64,000 nucleotides of DNA from Pedobacter caeni (GCF_900129215.1 NZ_FQUQ01000001.1:1302001-1366000); one strand, 5' to 3'. Numbered from the stretch's first letter, positions 33,999-42,660 are shown. Notes: generated by a model from the letters alone, not told the origin. A program made the numbers and translations.

Positions 33999-34006
33999 CA
34001 AATATA
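33999..34006 (-). promoter_or_regulatory. -7 box TATATTTG for the YjbR-like gene
   Basis: An exact TANNTTTG match on the minus strand, 9 bases before the ATG at 33989. No good -33 element seen. It helps to decide the start. Confidence 0.5.
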
Positions 34007-34035
34007 AGGATTAAGGTAATTTCAGGAAACAGTTT

Positions 34036-34239
34036 TTATCCGGGATTTTCCTCGATGAAGAAGACCTGATCAATTGATACCCCAAGCATCTCTGCTATTT
34101 TCATTGCCAGTCCTTGCGAAGGCAATGCCCGTCCGCTCTCCAAACTACGAAATCTGTATGAGGTGATATCGAGTAGTTTTGCAAATTCAGCCTGGGTTAG
34201 ATTTTTCTCCCTTCGAAAGATCCTTATGCGATTTTTCAT
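34036..34239 (-). CDS. XRE-family HTH transcriptional regulator
   Basis: A 67-residue protein that is nearly all one helix-turn-helix of the XRE/Cro type: RREKNLTQAEFAKLLDI..YRFRSLESGRALPSQGLAMKIAEMLG. It opens MKNRIRIF and ends with a short tail typical of the small stand-alone members. Earlier in-frame ATGs (up to 34272) would place the promoter at 34258-34286 inside the gene, so 34239 is preferred. It may act alone as a repressor; the target is unknown. Confidence 0.85.
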   Translation of the reverse strand: MKNRIRIFRREKNLTQAEFAKLLDITSYRFRSLESGRALPSQGLAMKIAEMLGVSIDQVFFIEENPG

Positions 34240-34257
34240 CATGAAACTTCTCATCAT

Positions 34258-34286
34258 CAAATATATCGACATACTGAGTTAAACAA
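34258..34286 (-). promoter_or_regulatory. Promoter of the XRE-family gene
   Basis: On the minus strand TTG (34284-34286), 18 bases, then TATATTTG (34258-34265). Good match to the Bacteroidota promoter pattern, 18 bases before the ATG at 34239. Confidence 0.65.
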
Positions 34287-34388
34287 GATATAGACATCGG
34301 TTTTAAGGCAAAATGAATAAAATGAACAGTTAAGTTATCTTATTCTATTGTACTTTCTCAAACTATCAAGGAGCCCGTTAACTGATCT

Positions 34389-35297
34389 TTATGCTTCTGT
34401 ATACACTTCTTTTACTTTTGCTGCAGGTGGTTTGTGTTTCCAGCGGCGGTGGCTCCACAACCAGTAAGCTGGTGCTTCTTTGATCATTTCCTCAAGAAAG
34501 CGTGTTTGAAGCAAGGTAATTTCAAATTCAGCAGTTTCGGCCGGGTTTAAACAAATCGGAACACAATCCACTTCATAATAGCCACGTTTGAGGTAGTTTA
34601 TTTTCAGATAAAAAACCGGCCTGTTGCTTTTCTTTGCTATTTTTTCAATGCCCAGCTGGATAGAAGTTTCCTGATTTAAGAAGGTAGTCCAGTAATTGGA
34701 TTCCCCATTGGAAGGCGCCTGGTCACTACCAAAAGTAAACATGCTGGTGGTATTCTTTGTAGTCTGTATAGTTCTTAGGGTTTGACGCATGGAGACCATA
34801 CGGTTCCCGAATCTGCTCCTCATCTGCAAAAACCAATTGTCAAAAACAGGGTTACTCAAAGGCTTATAAATAGGGTAATGATCCCCAGCAGAAAACTCCA
34901 GCCCAATGCCCATACATACCCACTCATAATTGCCAAAATGTGCAGAGCAGAAAAGTACACTCTCATTATTCTGCAAATAAGCATTTACCAGATCCGCATT
35001 TTTAAACTTTACCCGTTTTTTGAGTTCCTTTTCAGAGATGCTCTTCATTTTCACAATTTCAACGACGAGCGAAGCCAGGAACTTGTAATACTTCTTTTCA
35101 ATAACGTTAATTTCAGCATCACTCTTTTCAGGGAATGAAAGCTTCAGGTTTCCCCTCACTACCGCTCTGCGGTAACCAAAAACATGATAAACCAGCACGT
35201 ACAACAGATCTGCCAGTCTATACAGGATAAACATGGGTAAGAGAGAAATGGAGGTCAGTAAAAATATACCAAGGCTGGAGAAACCCTTTCTAGTCAT
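34389..35297 (-). CDS. LpxL/HtrB-like lysophospholipid acyltransferase
   Basis: A 302-residue inner-membrane-associated acyltransferase. It starts with a hydrophobic helix (IFLLTSISLLPMFILYRLADLLYVLVY) and has the catalytic HX4E/D motif as H120-FGNY-E125. A downstream segment, YPIYKPLSNPVFDNWFLQMRSRFG, fits the substrate-binding region, and the fourth block is SDQAPS. It would add a late acyl chain in lipid A biosynthesis, or acylate another lipid. The end APAYWLWSHRRWKHKPP is typical of the family. ATG 35297 fits the -7 box at 35316-35323; the longer frame to 35408 has no signal. Confidence 0.9.
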   Translation of the reverse strand: MTRKGFSSLGIFLLTSISLLPMFILYRLADLLYVLVYHVFGYRRAVVRGNLKLSFPEKSDAEINVIEKKYYKFLASLVVEIVKMKSISEKELKKRVKFKNADLVNAYLQNNESVLFCSAHFGNYEWVCMGIGLEFSAGDHYPIYKPLSNPVFDNWFLQMRSRFGNRMVSMRQTLRTIQTTKNTTSMFTFGSDQAPSNGESNYWTTFLNQETSIQLGIEKIAKKSNRPVFYLKINYLKRGYYEVDCVPICLNPAETAEFEITLLQTRFLEEMIKEAPAYWLWSHRRWKHKPPAAKVKEVYTEA

Positions 35298-35678
35298 TTT
35301 GATTGATTTATCGTGCAAAATTAAACTGTGAGTCAATATTAATTGCCACACAATTGTTAGATTTTTACATTTACAAATTGTTACAGAAAAAAAAGATGGC
35401 CCCACCATCGCATAAAAGTCCAGTACACCTCTTCCAGATCAAAAAAAATCCTGTTTAGATCCGTTTCAGATGTGTTATATATCTGTTATCCTTCAATTGA
35501 CCATCATTTAACGATTAACAAAAGGTTGATAGGTCTATGATTGGTCTGACAGACCTTTTAACCATGTTTTCGAAATCAAATGACCGTTTGTTTTAGGATA
35601 ACGCATATGAATACCATGTGAAAAACATTTCGTAAATTGTTTTTAATCAATTCAATCACTTACTTAAATAAATTAAAA
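35298..35678. other. Intergenic region between the acyltransferase and DUF6266 genes
   Basis: About 380 bases with the acyltransferase -7 box at 35316 on one strand and presumably a promoter for the DUF6266 gene on the other. An imperfect dyad (aaaggttgataggtctatgattggtctgacagaccttt around 35520-35558) contains AGGTCT/AGACCT arms. No gene seen. Confidence 0.45.
35316..35323 (-). promoter_or_regulatory. -7 box TAATTTTG for the acyltransferase gene
   Basis: Exact TANNTTTG match on the minus strand, 18 bases before the ATG at 35297. No -33 TTG at the usual spacing. It supports the shorter protein start. Confidence 0.55.
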
Positions 35679-36710
35679 ATGGGAACATTAATAAATGGGT
35701 TATTTGGCGGATTCCATGGTAGAGTCGGCAACCTGGTAGGTTATACCTTAAAAGGTAAACATGTCATCAGAATGATAGGCAAAAGCGAAAAACCACTTAC
35801 TCCGGCAAGAAAAGCAAATTGCCAGAAGATGACAGTGGTCAATGAAATCCTAAACCCTTCAATTCATGCGATCCGTGCAGGATTCCGCCTTGCGGTTGTC
35901 GGAACGGACAGAAACGAATACAATGAAGCCGTTTCTTACAATAAAAAGAATGCCCTTCAGGGTGAATATCCAAACATTAGTCTGGACTACAGCAAAGTAT
36001 TAATGAGCATGGGAACACTGCCTGTGGCGGTGAATGCTTCGATCAGCCAGAATGAGGAGAAAATCACCTTTAACTGGGACATATCGGACATTCCGATGAG
36101 TCAGTATCATAATGACCGGGCGATGCTCGTGATCTATTTTCCTGATTTAAAAGATACCTGTTACCAATTGATCGGGGCAAAAAGAGTTGAGGGTAAAGAT
36201 GTGCTCACTATCGATCCGGCGTATATCAACAAACGCATGGAAGCCTATATCTCTTTTGCCAGACAGGATGGCAGAGCAGTCTCCAATAGCGTACATGTGG
36301 GCTCTTTGAACTTAGATCGCAAAGTAGAAACTGCAGGCAATAACACACTGGAAACTAAAGATAGTTCTGAATTTGTCCTTCAACTTCAGGATGAACTTAA
36401 ACAAAAAGCATCCGGTGACTGGGAGTTAAAACTCAGTCAGAACGATGCCCGCATTGCTGAACTCAGGATCAACTCCCCTGCTAATGAACAAGTGGATATA
36501 AAAGAAACGCTGTCTCTTTTATTTAAAAAAGCAAAAATTAACCGCCTTGTTGTGAGTATAAACACAGGAAACAAGGAAATGATCAACTTATTAAAAGATC
36601 TTGGTTTTAGAAAGGAAGGTTATTTTATTGAAAACCGGTTTGTAAATGGTGAATGGATCAATGAATATCAATTTGCAATTTTAAAATCGGAATGGGAGCT
36701 GTTAAACTAA
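35679..36710 (+). CDS. DUF6266 protein with C-terminal GNAT-like tail
   Basis: A 343-residue protein. Residues 1-215 fit DUF6266 closely: MGTLINGLFGGFHGRVGNLVGY, PLTPARKANC.KM, then FNWD.S and paired beta segments ending VSNSVHVGSL. DUF6266 proteins are usually about 210 residues and of unknown role. The remaining 115 or so residues read like the C-terminal half of a GNAT acetyltransferase (INRLVVSINTGNKEMINLLKDLGFRKEG, NGEWINEYQFAILKSEW). The usual acetyl-CoA P-loop (R/Q-x-x-G-x-G/A) is not seen, so the tail is probably not active. ATG 35679 is used; the frame upstream starts at TTG. It is a single gene. Confidence 0.78.
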   Translation: MGTLINGLFGGFHGRVGNLVGYTLKGKHVIRMIGKSEKPLTPARKANCQKMTVVNEILNPSIHAIRAGFRLAVVGTDRNEYNEAVSYNKKNALQGEYPNISLDYSKVLMSMGTLPVAVNASISQNEEKITFNWDISDIPMSQYHNDRAMLVIYFPDLKDTCYQLIGAKRVEGKDVLTIDPAYINKRMEAYISFARQDGRAVSNSVHVGSLNLDRKVETAGNNTLETKDSSEFVLQLQDELKQKASGDWELKLSQNDARIAELRINSPANEQVDIKETLSLLFKKAKINRLVVSINTGNKEMINLLKDLGFRKEGYFIENRFVNGEWINEYQFAILKSEWELLN

Positions 36711-36791
36711 TCGTTTAACAAGGGAATTTTGGCTCTTTTTACCGGGTATTGTATACCAGAAGACCTACATGATCTACTCTGGAGGGAATTT

Positions 36792-37316
36792 CTATGGATT
36801 TATTGTAGGTAGTTCTTTAAAATTGGACCATCCATCTAATTTGGTTAAATATTGTTTCACCCGATCATGCAAGAACGCATCAATAATCAGCATTCCAAAA
36901 AACATTCCGATCAAACCAAGCGCCAACCCCTTGTAGTAATTCTTCGTGAAGACAAAATAAAGCACAGCTGAAATCACCATTAATACTGCCCATACAGATT
37001 TTGAAAGACCATAACTTTTATCCTCTGTTTTGGCCCTTGTAAGCTCATGCTTCATGGTTTTCTCAGGATCTTTGCGAAACTGCGTTTCAATCTGGACCAA
37101 AGCCTTTGGTCTGCTTAAAAGTAAGTAGCTTCCATAGCCCAGATTCATGACCAACAATAAACCAACCGGGATCAGCATGCCCTGCAGAAGTGTATTACTG
37201 CTTCTCATGATGCCTATCAGAACTGGCAACAGCAGCACAATTGCGGTTCCTACCATCATCTTTCCCTGAGTGACATCCCCTTTTACCCAGATCTGTAGTT
37301 GTTGAATAAAGTCCAT
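36792..37316 (-). CDS. Membrane protein of unknown function
   Basis: A 174-residue protein with four hydrophobic segments (about 20-38, 44-67, 108-125, 128-148) and a polar loop between the second and third. No signature residues were recognised. It starts 10 bases after the end of the AraC gene on the same strand, so it is probably the last gene of that unit or the regulator's target. Confidence 0.7.
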   Translation of the reverse strand: MDFIQQLQIWVKGDVTQGKMMVGTAIVLLLPVLIGIMRSSNTLLQGMLIPVGLLLVMNLGYGSYLLLSRPKALVQIETQFRKDPEKTMKHELTRAKTEDKSYGLSKSVWAVLMVISAVLYFVFTKNYYKGLALGLIGMFFGMLIIDAFLHDRVKQYLTKLDGWSNFKELPTINP

Positions 37317-37326
37317 TAAATCGAAG

Positions 37327-38130
37327 TTATATTTCTGATGTGGTTAAGCCAAACTTTTGTTTAAAGGAAAAATAAAAATGCGACAAGTTCTCAAATCCTA
37401 AATCCAGATAAATATCAGCAGGTTTTTGTTTCTTATGTTTAATCCTGTAAAAGGCCTCATCAAGACGCTTATCCCGTAGCCATTGCTTTGGCGTGGTACC
37501 GAATGTTTTAGAAAAATCCCGTTTAAAGCTCGACATGCTCCGGCCGGTAAGTTTAGCAAACGATGCTGTAGAGACATTGAACATATAGTTATGGTTCATA
37601 AATTCTTCCAGATCTATTTTGTAAGGTTCAGAAAAGTCAAAGAGGATATGTTTAAAATCAGGGTTGCTTTGCAGTAGTAATTCGATCGCTTCCCTGATTT
37701 TTAAATCTGCCAAACGAGGTGTTGCTTCTTTCTTCTTATTAAGATATGGCGTAAGTGAAATGAAATAATTTTGCAGGAAATCATCAGGTTCAAAAAACAA
37801 CTTCTGTTTGCCATCATACCTCTTCTTTACTGCAATTTTGTTTTCAATTGCGTATTGTTGCAAGGTTTCTTTGTCGAGCGTAATGGAAACAAACTGGTAT
37901 TTCCCTGTTTTGGAAGGATACTTAATGGTCCGGATCAATTGGTTTTTCCTCACCAGCACAATTGTATTTTCAGGAATGACCGTATTGCCATCTGCATGGA
38001 AAGCATGCGTTTCGCCTGATAGCTGAAAGCCTAAAAAATGTTCGGGAATAAACTCTTCATGCCCTCTATGTTTTTCAAAGACACAGGAATACACCAACCT
38101 GTCAAAAATTATTTCACGCTTTCCTTCCAT
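37327..38130 (-). CDS. AraC-family transcriptional regulator
   Basis: A 267-residue regulator. The N-terminal half is a cupin-like sensing domain (GHEEFIPEHFLGFQLSGETHAF, IVLVRKNQL). The C-terminal AraC helix-turn-helix pair is clear: FAKLTGRSMSSFKRDFSKTFGTTPKQWL and PADIYLDLGFENLSHFYFSFKQKFG. It precedes a four-helix membrane protein and follows a GlcG-like gene on the same strand, with 20 bases between. Upstream is an SDR gene. It probably regulates some of these neighbours in response to a small molecule. Confidence 0.9.
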   Translation of the reverse strand: MEGKREIIFDRLVYSCVFEKHRGHEEFIPEHFLGFQLSGETHAFHADGNTVIPENTIVLVRKNQLIRTIKYPSKTGKYQFVSITLDKETLQQYAIENKIAVKKRYDGKQKLFFEPDDFLQNYFISLTPYLNKKKEATPRLADLKIREAIELLLQSNPDFKHILFDFSEPYKIDLEEFMNHNYMFNVSTASFAKLTGRSMSSFKRDFSKTFGTTPKQWLRDKRLDEAFYRIKHKKQKPADIYLDLGFENLSHFYFSFKQKFGLTTSEI

Positions 38131-38150
38131 AATACAAGTATCTTAAATCT

Positions 38151-38552
38151 TTAAGAAAGTACAACATTTCCTGCACTTGCAATTTCTTTATCCTGTTCTG
38201 GTGATCCACCAGACGAGGCGATGGCTCCAATGATATTGCCTTCTTTATTTTTGATCAGCACACCACCTGCAATCGTTAGTAATCCATCGTTAGTGTTCAG
38301 CATTCCATAACCATGCACATCCGCCCCTGCGACAATGGTTCCCATCACCTCGCTGTCTACACCAAACATCACTGCCGTTCTTGCTTTTTTCAGGGCGAAT
38401 TCTATAACCCCGTAAACACTGTCCAATCTTGCAAAAGCCACCAGATGCCCGCCTGTATCTACTACAGCCAGACTTACGGGAATGTTTAATGATTTCGCTT
38501 TTTCTGCAGCAGCATTCAAGGCTTTCGCTGCTTCATTATATGTTATGTTCAT
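38151..38552 (-). CDS. GlcG/HbpS-like protein
   Basis: A 133-residue protein of the GlcG/HbpS family: opening MNITYNEAAKALNAAAEKA, the segment PVSLAVVDTGGHLVAFARLD, then FGVDSEVMG and GGVLIKN.EGNIIGAIASSGG. This small alpha/beta fold binds haem or an unknown ligand in HbpS and is often linked to oxidative-stress genes. The ATG at 38552 is preferred to earlier frame starts. It lies between the SDR (with a terminator between) and an AraC regulator. Confidence 0.88.
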   Translation of the reverse strand: MNITYNEAAKALNAAAEKAKSLNIPVSLAVVDTGGHLVAFARLDSVYGVIEFALKKARTAVMFGVDSEVMGTIVAGADVHGYGMLNTNDGLLTIAGGVLIKNKEGNIIGAIASSGGSPEQDKEIASAGNVVLS

Positions 38553-38572
38553 TTTTTGTTTTGATTTGTAAT

Positions 38573-38600
38573 AAAAAAGCACAGATTTCCCCGTGCTTTT
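38573..38600 (-). terminator. Terminator after the SDR gene
   Basis: AAAAGCAC and GTGCTTTT form an 8-bp stem with a 10-base loop, and on the minus strand a T run follows. It lies between the SDR stop (38611) and the GlcG-like start (38552), so part of the transcription may stop here. Confidence 0.7.
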
Positions 38601-38610
38601 GTAATTTGTT

Positions 38611-39402
38611 TTAGCTTTTTGCAGTCCAGGCTTCTACCTGCAATTGTTTCACAAAATCTTCGGTTTCTTTCGGATGTACGTTTCTAAAGTTTGAATTTTC
38701 ATCCAATGCCACATCAACAATACAATCTGCCATTGACTGGGGATCTAACTGGTGGGCTAATGATTCGGTTGTACCGTCAAAAACTGAAGCTGGTGTAAAA
38801 TTGGTTTCAGGATCGTACCAACGGGAAATGGTATCCACCCCACGATCGTTAAAACCGGTACCAAAAACACCAGGATTACAGGTTGCAATCTTGATATTGA
38901 ATGATGCCAGTTCTGTTCTTAAACCTTCGGCTATTGATTCCATTGCATGTTTTGAGGCACAATAAGCAGCAACATAAGGCACGGTCCATAAACCACCCAT
39001 AGAAGTCGTAAATACAATTTTGCCCGCTTTCTTCTGGTCTACAAACTTTTTGATGAAACCTTGCGCCAGTTCCAGTCCACCAAACACATTCACGTCAAAC
39101 ATAGAACGGATCAGGTCTAAAGGCTGCTCTGCTATTGGTCCGCCTTCCATGATTCCTGCATTGCTGATCAGGATATCAATATCGTATTTTTGGTGGATAT
39201 AGGCGATGTCACGGGAATTGGTCACATCCAGTTTGTCGACAATAAGTTCTATTCCCTGCGCTTTCGCTTCTCTTATTAAGTCGCTCATTTGGGGATAAAC
39301 CTGTGCGGTAGCAATTACCTTATGTCCTTTTTTTGCCAGATCAAATGCAGCGATTTTCCCAAAACCACTTGCGGCTCCTGTAATTAAAATTGTCTTGCTC
39401 AT
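38611..39402 (-). CDS. Short-chain dehydrogenase/reductase (SDR)
   Basis: A 263-residue classical SDR. The Rossmann cofactor motif is TGAASGFG (8-15), followed by NAG (81-83), the catalytic Ser134 in FTTSMGG and Y147-x3-K151 (YCASK). It should reduce or oxidise a small alcohol, aldehyde or ketone with NAD(P)H. The substrate is unknown. Its promoter region (39403-39747) is shared with the divergent gene at 39748 and contains an imperfect palindrome at 39423-39440 that may bind the AraC regulator downstream. Confidence 0.92.
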   Translation of the reverse strand: MSKTILITGAASGFGKIAAFDLAKKGHKVIATAQVYPQMSDLIREAKAQGIELIVDKLDVTNSRDIAYIHQKYDIDILISNAGIMEGGPIAEQPLDLIRSMFDVNVFGGLELAQGFIKKFVDQKKAGKIVFTTSMGGLWTVPYVAAYCASKHAMESIAEGLRTELASFNIKIATCNPGVFGTGFNDRGVDTISRWYDPETNFTPASVFDGTTESLAHQLDPQSMADCIVDVALDENSNFRNVHPKETEDFVKQLQVEAWTAKS

Positions 39403-39747
39403 TTTTTATAGTTTAAATGTTGTAGCACAAAATTGCGCTAATCAGATATACTATTTATTGCTCTGAAGCCCAATTTTATGTTGGTCCGAGGTTCAGATAC
39501 TTTCTCTTTTTGTACCCGCACAAAACCTCCTGGTAATAGTGATCCTGATAAATAGGGATCTTTTCATCTTCATTGTTTTTAGTTTGATCAACCCGGAAAG
39601 GATTCTGAATTTAGGGCTTCATACGCATGTCGCATTTTTTTGAAATTCCAGGTACAAAAAACAACATTAGAAAAATAATTATCATCGTTGATCGCTTCAT
39701 ACGGTGTTAATATAACTAGATTAGCTGTTAATATAATCCAACAAAAT
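39403..39747. other. Divergent intergenic region
   Basis: 345 bases between the SDR gene and an unknown gene. An imperfect 18-base palindrome TAGCACAAA-ATTGCGCTA (39423-39440) is 20 bases upstream of the SDR start. Short direct repeats (GCTTCATACG near 39622 and 39692; TGTTAATATA near 39704 and 39726) occur nearer to 39748. No gene seen. Confidence 0.45.
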
Positions 39748-40155
39748 ATGAGAAAAATAGATCTTGTGTCTGATTTTCAGAAAAAAACTTTCGTACAAAT
39801 TCGGGAGGCTTACTTCAGAGAACGTAATGAATCCGGGGAGTTGGTATTTGAGGTTGAGTTTTGGTCATCATATTTCACATTGATCTTAGATCTGTTTTAT
39901 CCAGACTATAGAGAGCTCCCCATTGAAAGTACCATACATAAGTACCACTCCTCCAATCAATATGATGAAGACACCTGGGGTGATGAGAACAATGGGGAGG
40001 TGGAAATTGACCGTCTTGAAGAATTCTATGGTCACATGAAATCTATCGTCCTTCCAGAGAGTTTGGGTGCGCAAGAAGTATACAATGCCATTATTGAAAT
40101 CTGTGAATCGGCAATTAAGAATAAAAATAAACTCTACTTTATTGCTGATTATTGA
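39748..40155 (+). CDS. Small soluble protein of unknown function
   Basis: A 135-residue protein with a charged, aromatic composition, opening MRKIDLVSDFQKKTFVQIREAYF and including FEVEFWSSYFTLILDLFYPDY. No signal peptide or membrane helix. The size and acidic nature resemble immunity-type proteins, but no domain was recognised. ATG 39748 is preferred because the 20 residues before it in the longer frame have no helix or conserved look. A HAD phosphatase follows 69 bases downstream. Confidence 0.65.
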   Translation: MRKIDLVSDFQKKTFVQIREAYFRERNESGELVFEVEFWSSYFTLILDLFYPDYRELPIESTIHKYHSSNQYDEDTWGDENNGEVEIDRLEEFYGHMKSIVLPESLGAQEVYNAIIEICESAIKNKNKLYFIADY

Positions 40156-40224
40156 AACCCCCAACGTTCACAAATATTACGGCAGACTTCATTTATCCCC
40201 GACGATCCATTAAATTCAATATCA

Positions 40225-40914
40225 ATGACCACACTCAACTATTTTCTCTTCGATTATGACGGAACGCTCTGTCACACCCACAACACCATTAACCAGGCGA
40301 TTGCAGAAACCTTCAGGGAATACCAGCTTGCGGTTCCGGAAGAACAACTGAGGTTAGCAGCCATTGGTTCAGGAATCACCATCAGCGAAGCCATGATCCA
40401 CATGCATCCCGAAGGCAGGACATTACCTTCAGAGCAGGTTAAAGCCATGGTAAATTCCTACAGAGCCATTTACAATGACATCGATGCCCAATATACCACC
40501 CTGTTTGAGGGCGCGACTGCAATTTTATCTGGTCTGAAAGAGAAAAACAAAACTGTAGTTGTGCTCAGTAATAAAGGCTTTCAGAGCGTCAGCAATTCCT
40601 TAAAGTTTTTCCATCTTGAAGCGTATACAGACCTGTTGATTGCAGATGGTAGTCCGCTGATGCAAAACCTCAATATGAAACCCGCCCCCGACAGTTATCT
40701 ATCCGTTATAAAAAAACAGTTCCAGATTCAAAACGACAGCGAAGTGATCATGACCGGAGATACCTATTCAGATCTTTTGTTCGCGAAAAACAGTGGAATA
40801 AAATCATGCTGGGCTTCTTATGGATATGGAGATGAAGATGCCTGCAAGAGCCTGAACCCTGATTACCTGATTGATCATCTTGCAGACTTCCATAAAATCG
40901 TAACCTGTTTTTAA
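40225..40914 (+). CDS. HAD-family phosphatase
   Basis: A 229-residue hydrolase of the haloacid dehalogenase superfamily. Motif I is DYDGT (D10, D12), motif II VVVLSNKG, then a conserved Lys (MKPAPD) and motif IV MTGDTYSD. The helical cap between motifs I and II (about 15-95) fits the phosphoglycolate/pyrophosphatase-like group. It most likely removes phosphate from a small metabolite. The end overlaps the convergent NmrA-type gene by 4 bases. Confidence 0.88.
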   Translation: MTTLNYFLFDYDGTLCHTHNTINQAIAETFREYQLAVPEEQLRLAAIGSGITISEAMIHMHPEGRTLPSEQVKAMVNSYRAIYNDIDAQYTTLFEGATAILSGLKEKNKTVVVLSNKGFQSVSNSLKFFHLEAYTDLLIADGSPLMQNLNMKPAPDSYLSVIKKQFQIQNDSEVIMTGDTYSDLLFAKNSGIKSCWASYGYGDEDACKSLNPDYLIDHLADFHKIVTCF

Positions 40915-41804
40915 CCTGAAACAGGCTGGGAATATGCTTGTTTTAAGAATTCTTTTACGGTAGTTGGTTTCCTTCCCAGTAAATCTTCTAAATCTGTTTT
41001 TTCCGGAAGCAGTTCCCCCTGTCTGATGGCTTCTGCAAAGCCGGCAATTGCATCCACAAAATCTGGGGGTACGCCGTTCATCACCAGTGCGTCCTTGTAA
41101 AAACCAAGGTCAGGGCTGATATAGCTGATCTTTTTACCGAAAACTTCTGTCAATATTTTGGCAATATCTTTAAAAGAGACCTGATCGCTGTTAGACATTG
41201 AATATTCTTTGTTTTCATGCCCTTCAGTCGCCAGAATATTGGCAGCAACTTCTGCCATCTCACTTCTCAGAGCGGGACCTGCTTTCGTTTCACCTGCCGG
41301 ATAAAACACTCCTGTTTCCCTGACTTTATCACCAAGGATAACGGGTACAAAATCCAGATACAGCGGGTTTCTTAATATCGTGTAGGGAATACCACTTTCC
41401 TTAATTACTTTTTCAGTATAAAGGTGAGAAGCCAACAGCATGATCAAAGGAGATGATGAAGTCTCATTTTTACGTTCTACACTTGTGTATACCACATGTT
41501 TAACTCCCGATTCTTTTGCTGCATTTACGACATTATCGTGTTGCTCCGACCGCAGGTTGTGATCCGTTCCCGATACCAGTAATAGTTTATCAATTTCCTG
41601 AAATGCATCAACCAGTGATTGATAATTATCGTAATCACCTATTTTTACAGTGATCCCCTTCTCTTTTAGCTCCTGCCCTTTTTCAGGGCTTCTTATCAAT
41701 GCAACGATATTCCCGGCTGCGATTCCCTTTTTCAACAGAAAATCAATCGTATGTTTTCCGAAGGCTCCTGAAGCTCCGGTTATTAATATCTTCTCTTTAT
41801 ACAT
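40911..41804 (-). CDS. NmrA-type NAD(P)H-binding protein
   Basis: A 297-residue protein with a Rossmann motif TGASGAFGKHT at residues 9-19 and no SDR-type YxxxK catalytic motif in the usual place. The pattern GDYDNYQSLVDAFQEIDKLLLVSG and the NmrA-like VYTSVERKNE are typical of NmrA or QorB-type quinone reductases. It is either a redox sensor or a quinone/aldehyde reductase. The gene begins 28 bases downstream of the DsbA-family pseudogene, on the same strand, and overlaps the HAD gene by 4 bases at the other end. Confidence 0.85.
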   Translation of the reverse strand: MYKEKILITGASGAFGKHTIDFLLKKGIAAGNIVALIRSPEKGQELKEKGITVKIGDYDNYQSLVDAFQEIDKLLLVSGTDHNLRSEQHDNVVNAAKESGVKHVVYTSVERKNETSSSPLIMLLASHLYTEKVIKESGIPYTILRNPLYLDFVPVILGDKVRETGVFYPAGETKAGPALRSEMAEVAANILATEGHENKEYSMSNSDQVSFKDIAKILTEVFGKKISYISPDLGFYKDALVMNGVPPDFVDAIAGFAEAIRQGELLPEKTDLEDLLGRKPTTVKEFLKQAYSQPVSG

Positions 41805-41832
41805 ATGTTTGTTTTGTTAACTTTTCGTTTCC

Positions 41833-42551
41833 CTAATCACATTTACCATCCGGAGCGCAACGCTGTCCTTCTATCACCTTCAGTTTGACTTCAGGATTCA
41901 CTTTTCGCCATTCTATAAATGTATTCTCCAATGTTTCCAGAAAGATCTGGCTTTCCTGAGCTCCTGAAATGGCAGATTTGTGATCAAACACAAAAAAAGG
42001 ACACCGCGTACACCAACCTGTTGCGCTTCGTAAATGTCTTTTTTTACGTCATTGGCAAAACTTCCGTTTTCCAAAGCAGTTTTCAGAGCAGTGCCATCCA
42101 AACCGATGTCTATACCAAATTGAACCAGCATTCCATCATCGTCAATGTTCTTCCCTTCCGTAAAATATGACCTGAACAAGATTTCTTCGGCTTCATCCTG
42201 CTTACCATACCTTTTTGCAAAATGGATAAACCGGTGTGCTTTTAAAGTATTTGCAGGGATTGCCCGATCAAGATTATAAACAAGTCCAACCTGTTTTGCC
42301 AATTGAACCACATGATTGTTCATCGAGCTGGCCTGTTCCAGGCTCATCCCCTTTTGTTCAGCCAAAAACTCATTCAGGCTTTTATCCGGCGATGTCTTGA
42401 TTTCTGGTATCAGCTGATAGCTTTTCCATTCCACCTGTATTTCATCTTTGTGAGAAAACCGGGCCAGAGCCGATTCAAATTTCCTTTTTCCAATGTAACA
42501 GAATGGACACATGATATCGCTCCAAATCTCTATTTTCATTTTATCTTTCAT
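41833..42551 (-). pseudogene. DsbA-family oxidoreductase (FrnE-like) broken by a frameshift
   Basis: The N-terminal 190 or so residues are a normal FrnE-type DsbA with the redox motif CPFC (in DIMCPFCYIGKRKFE) and a helical insertion. At about 41992-42002 the frame shifts after GVRGV. In the frame as read the protein ends early at 41913 with an unrelated tail. In the -1 frame the family's true C-terminus continues: FFVFD, SGAQES, then a long helix ending in RCAPDGKC and a stop at 41833-41835. One base is missing in CC-T7; a third C would restore the conserved cis-Pro of VPFFV. Start 42551 lies downstream of the -7 box. A sequencing error is also possible. Confidence 0.85.
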
Positions 42552-42569
42552 CGTTCTGTTTTTATTAGA

Positions 42570-42577
42570 CAAAGATA
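42570..42577 (-). promoter_or_regulatory. -7 box TATCTTTG for the DsbA-family gene
   Basis: Exact TANNTTTG match on the minus strand, 18 bases before the ATG at 42551. It excludes the upstream ATG at 42572 as the main start. The HxlR-type operator lies directly behind it. Confidence 0.65.
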
Positions 42578-42588
42578 CCTTACCTTTG

Positions 42589-42640
42589 CTATACTTTAGT
42601 AAGCACTATACTAAAGTATACCGGTATACTTTGGTATAGT
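42589..42640. promoter_or_regulatory. HxlR operator region: 36-base palindrome plus an extra half-site
   Basis: 42605-42640 is a palindrome of two 18-base arms that differ at one position; each arm holds GGTATACTTT or its complement. A third, partial copy CTATACTTTAGT is at 42589-42600. It lies between the divergent DsbA-family gene and the HxlR gene, which is where HxlR-family regulators usually bind. Confidence 0.75.
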
Positions 42641-42660
42641 ATTGGAATAAACAGCAGAAA

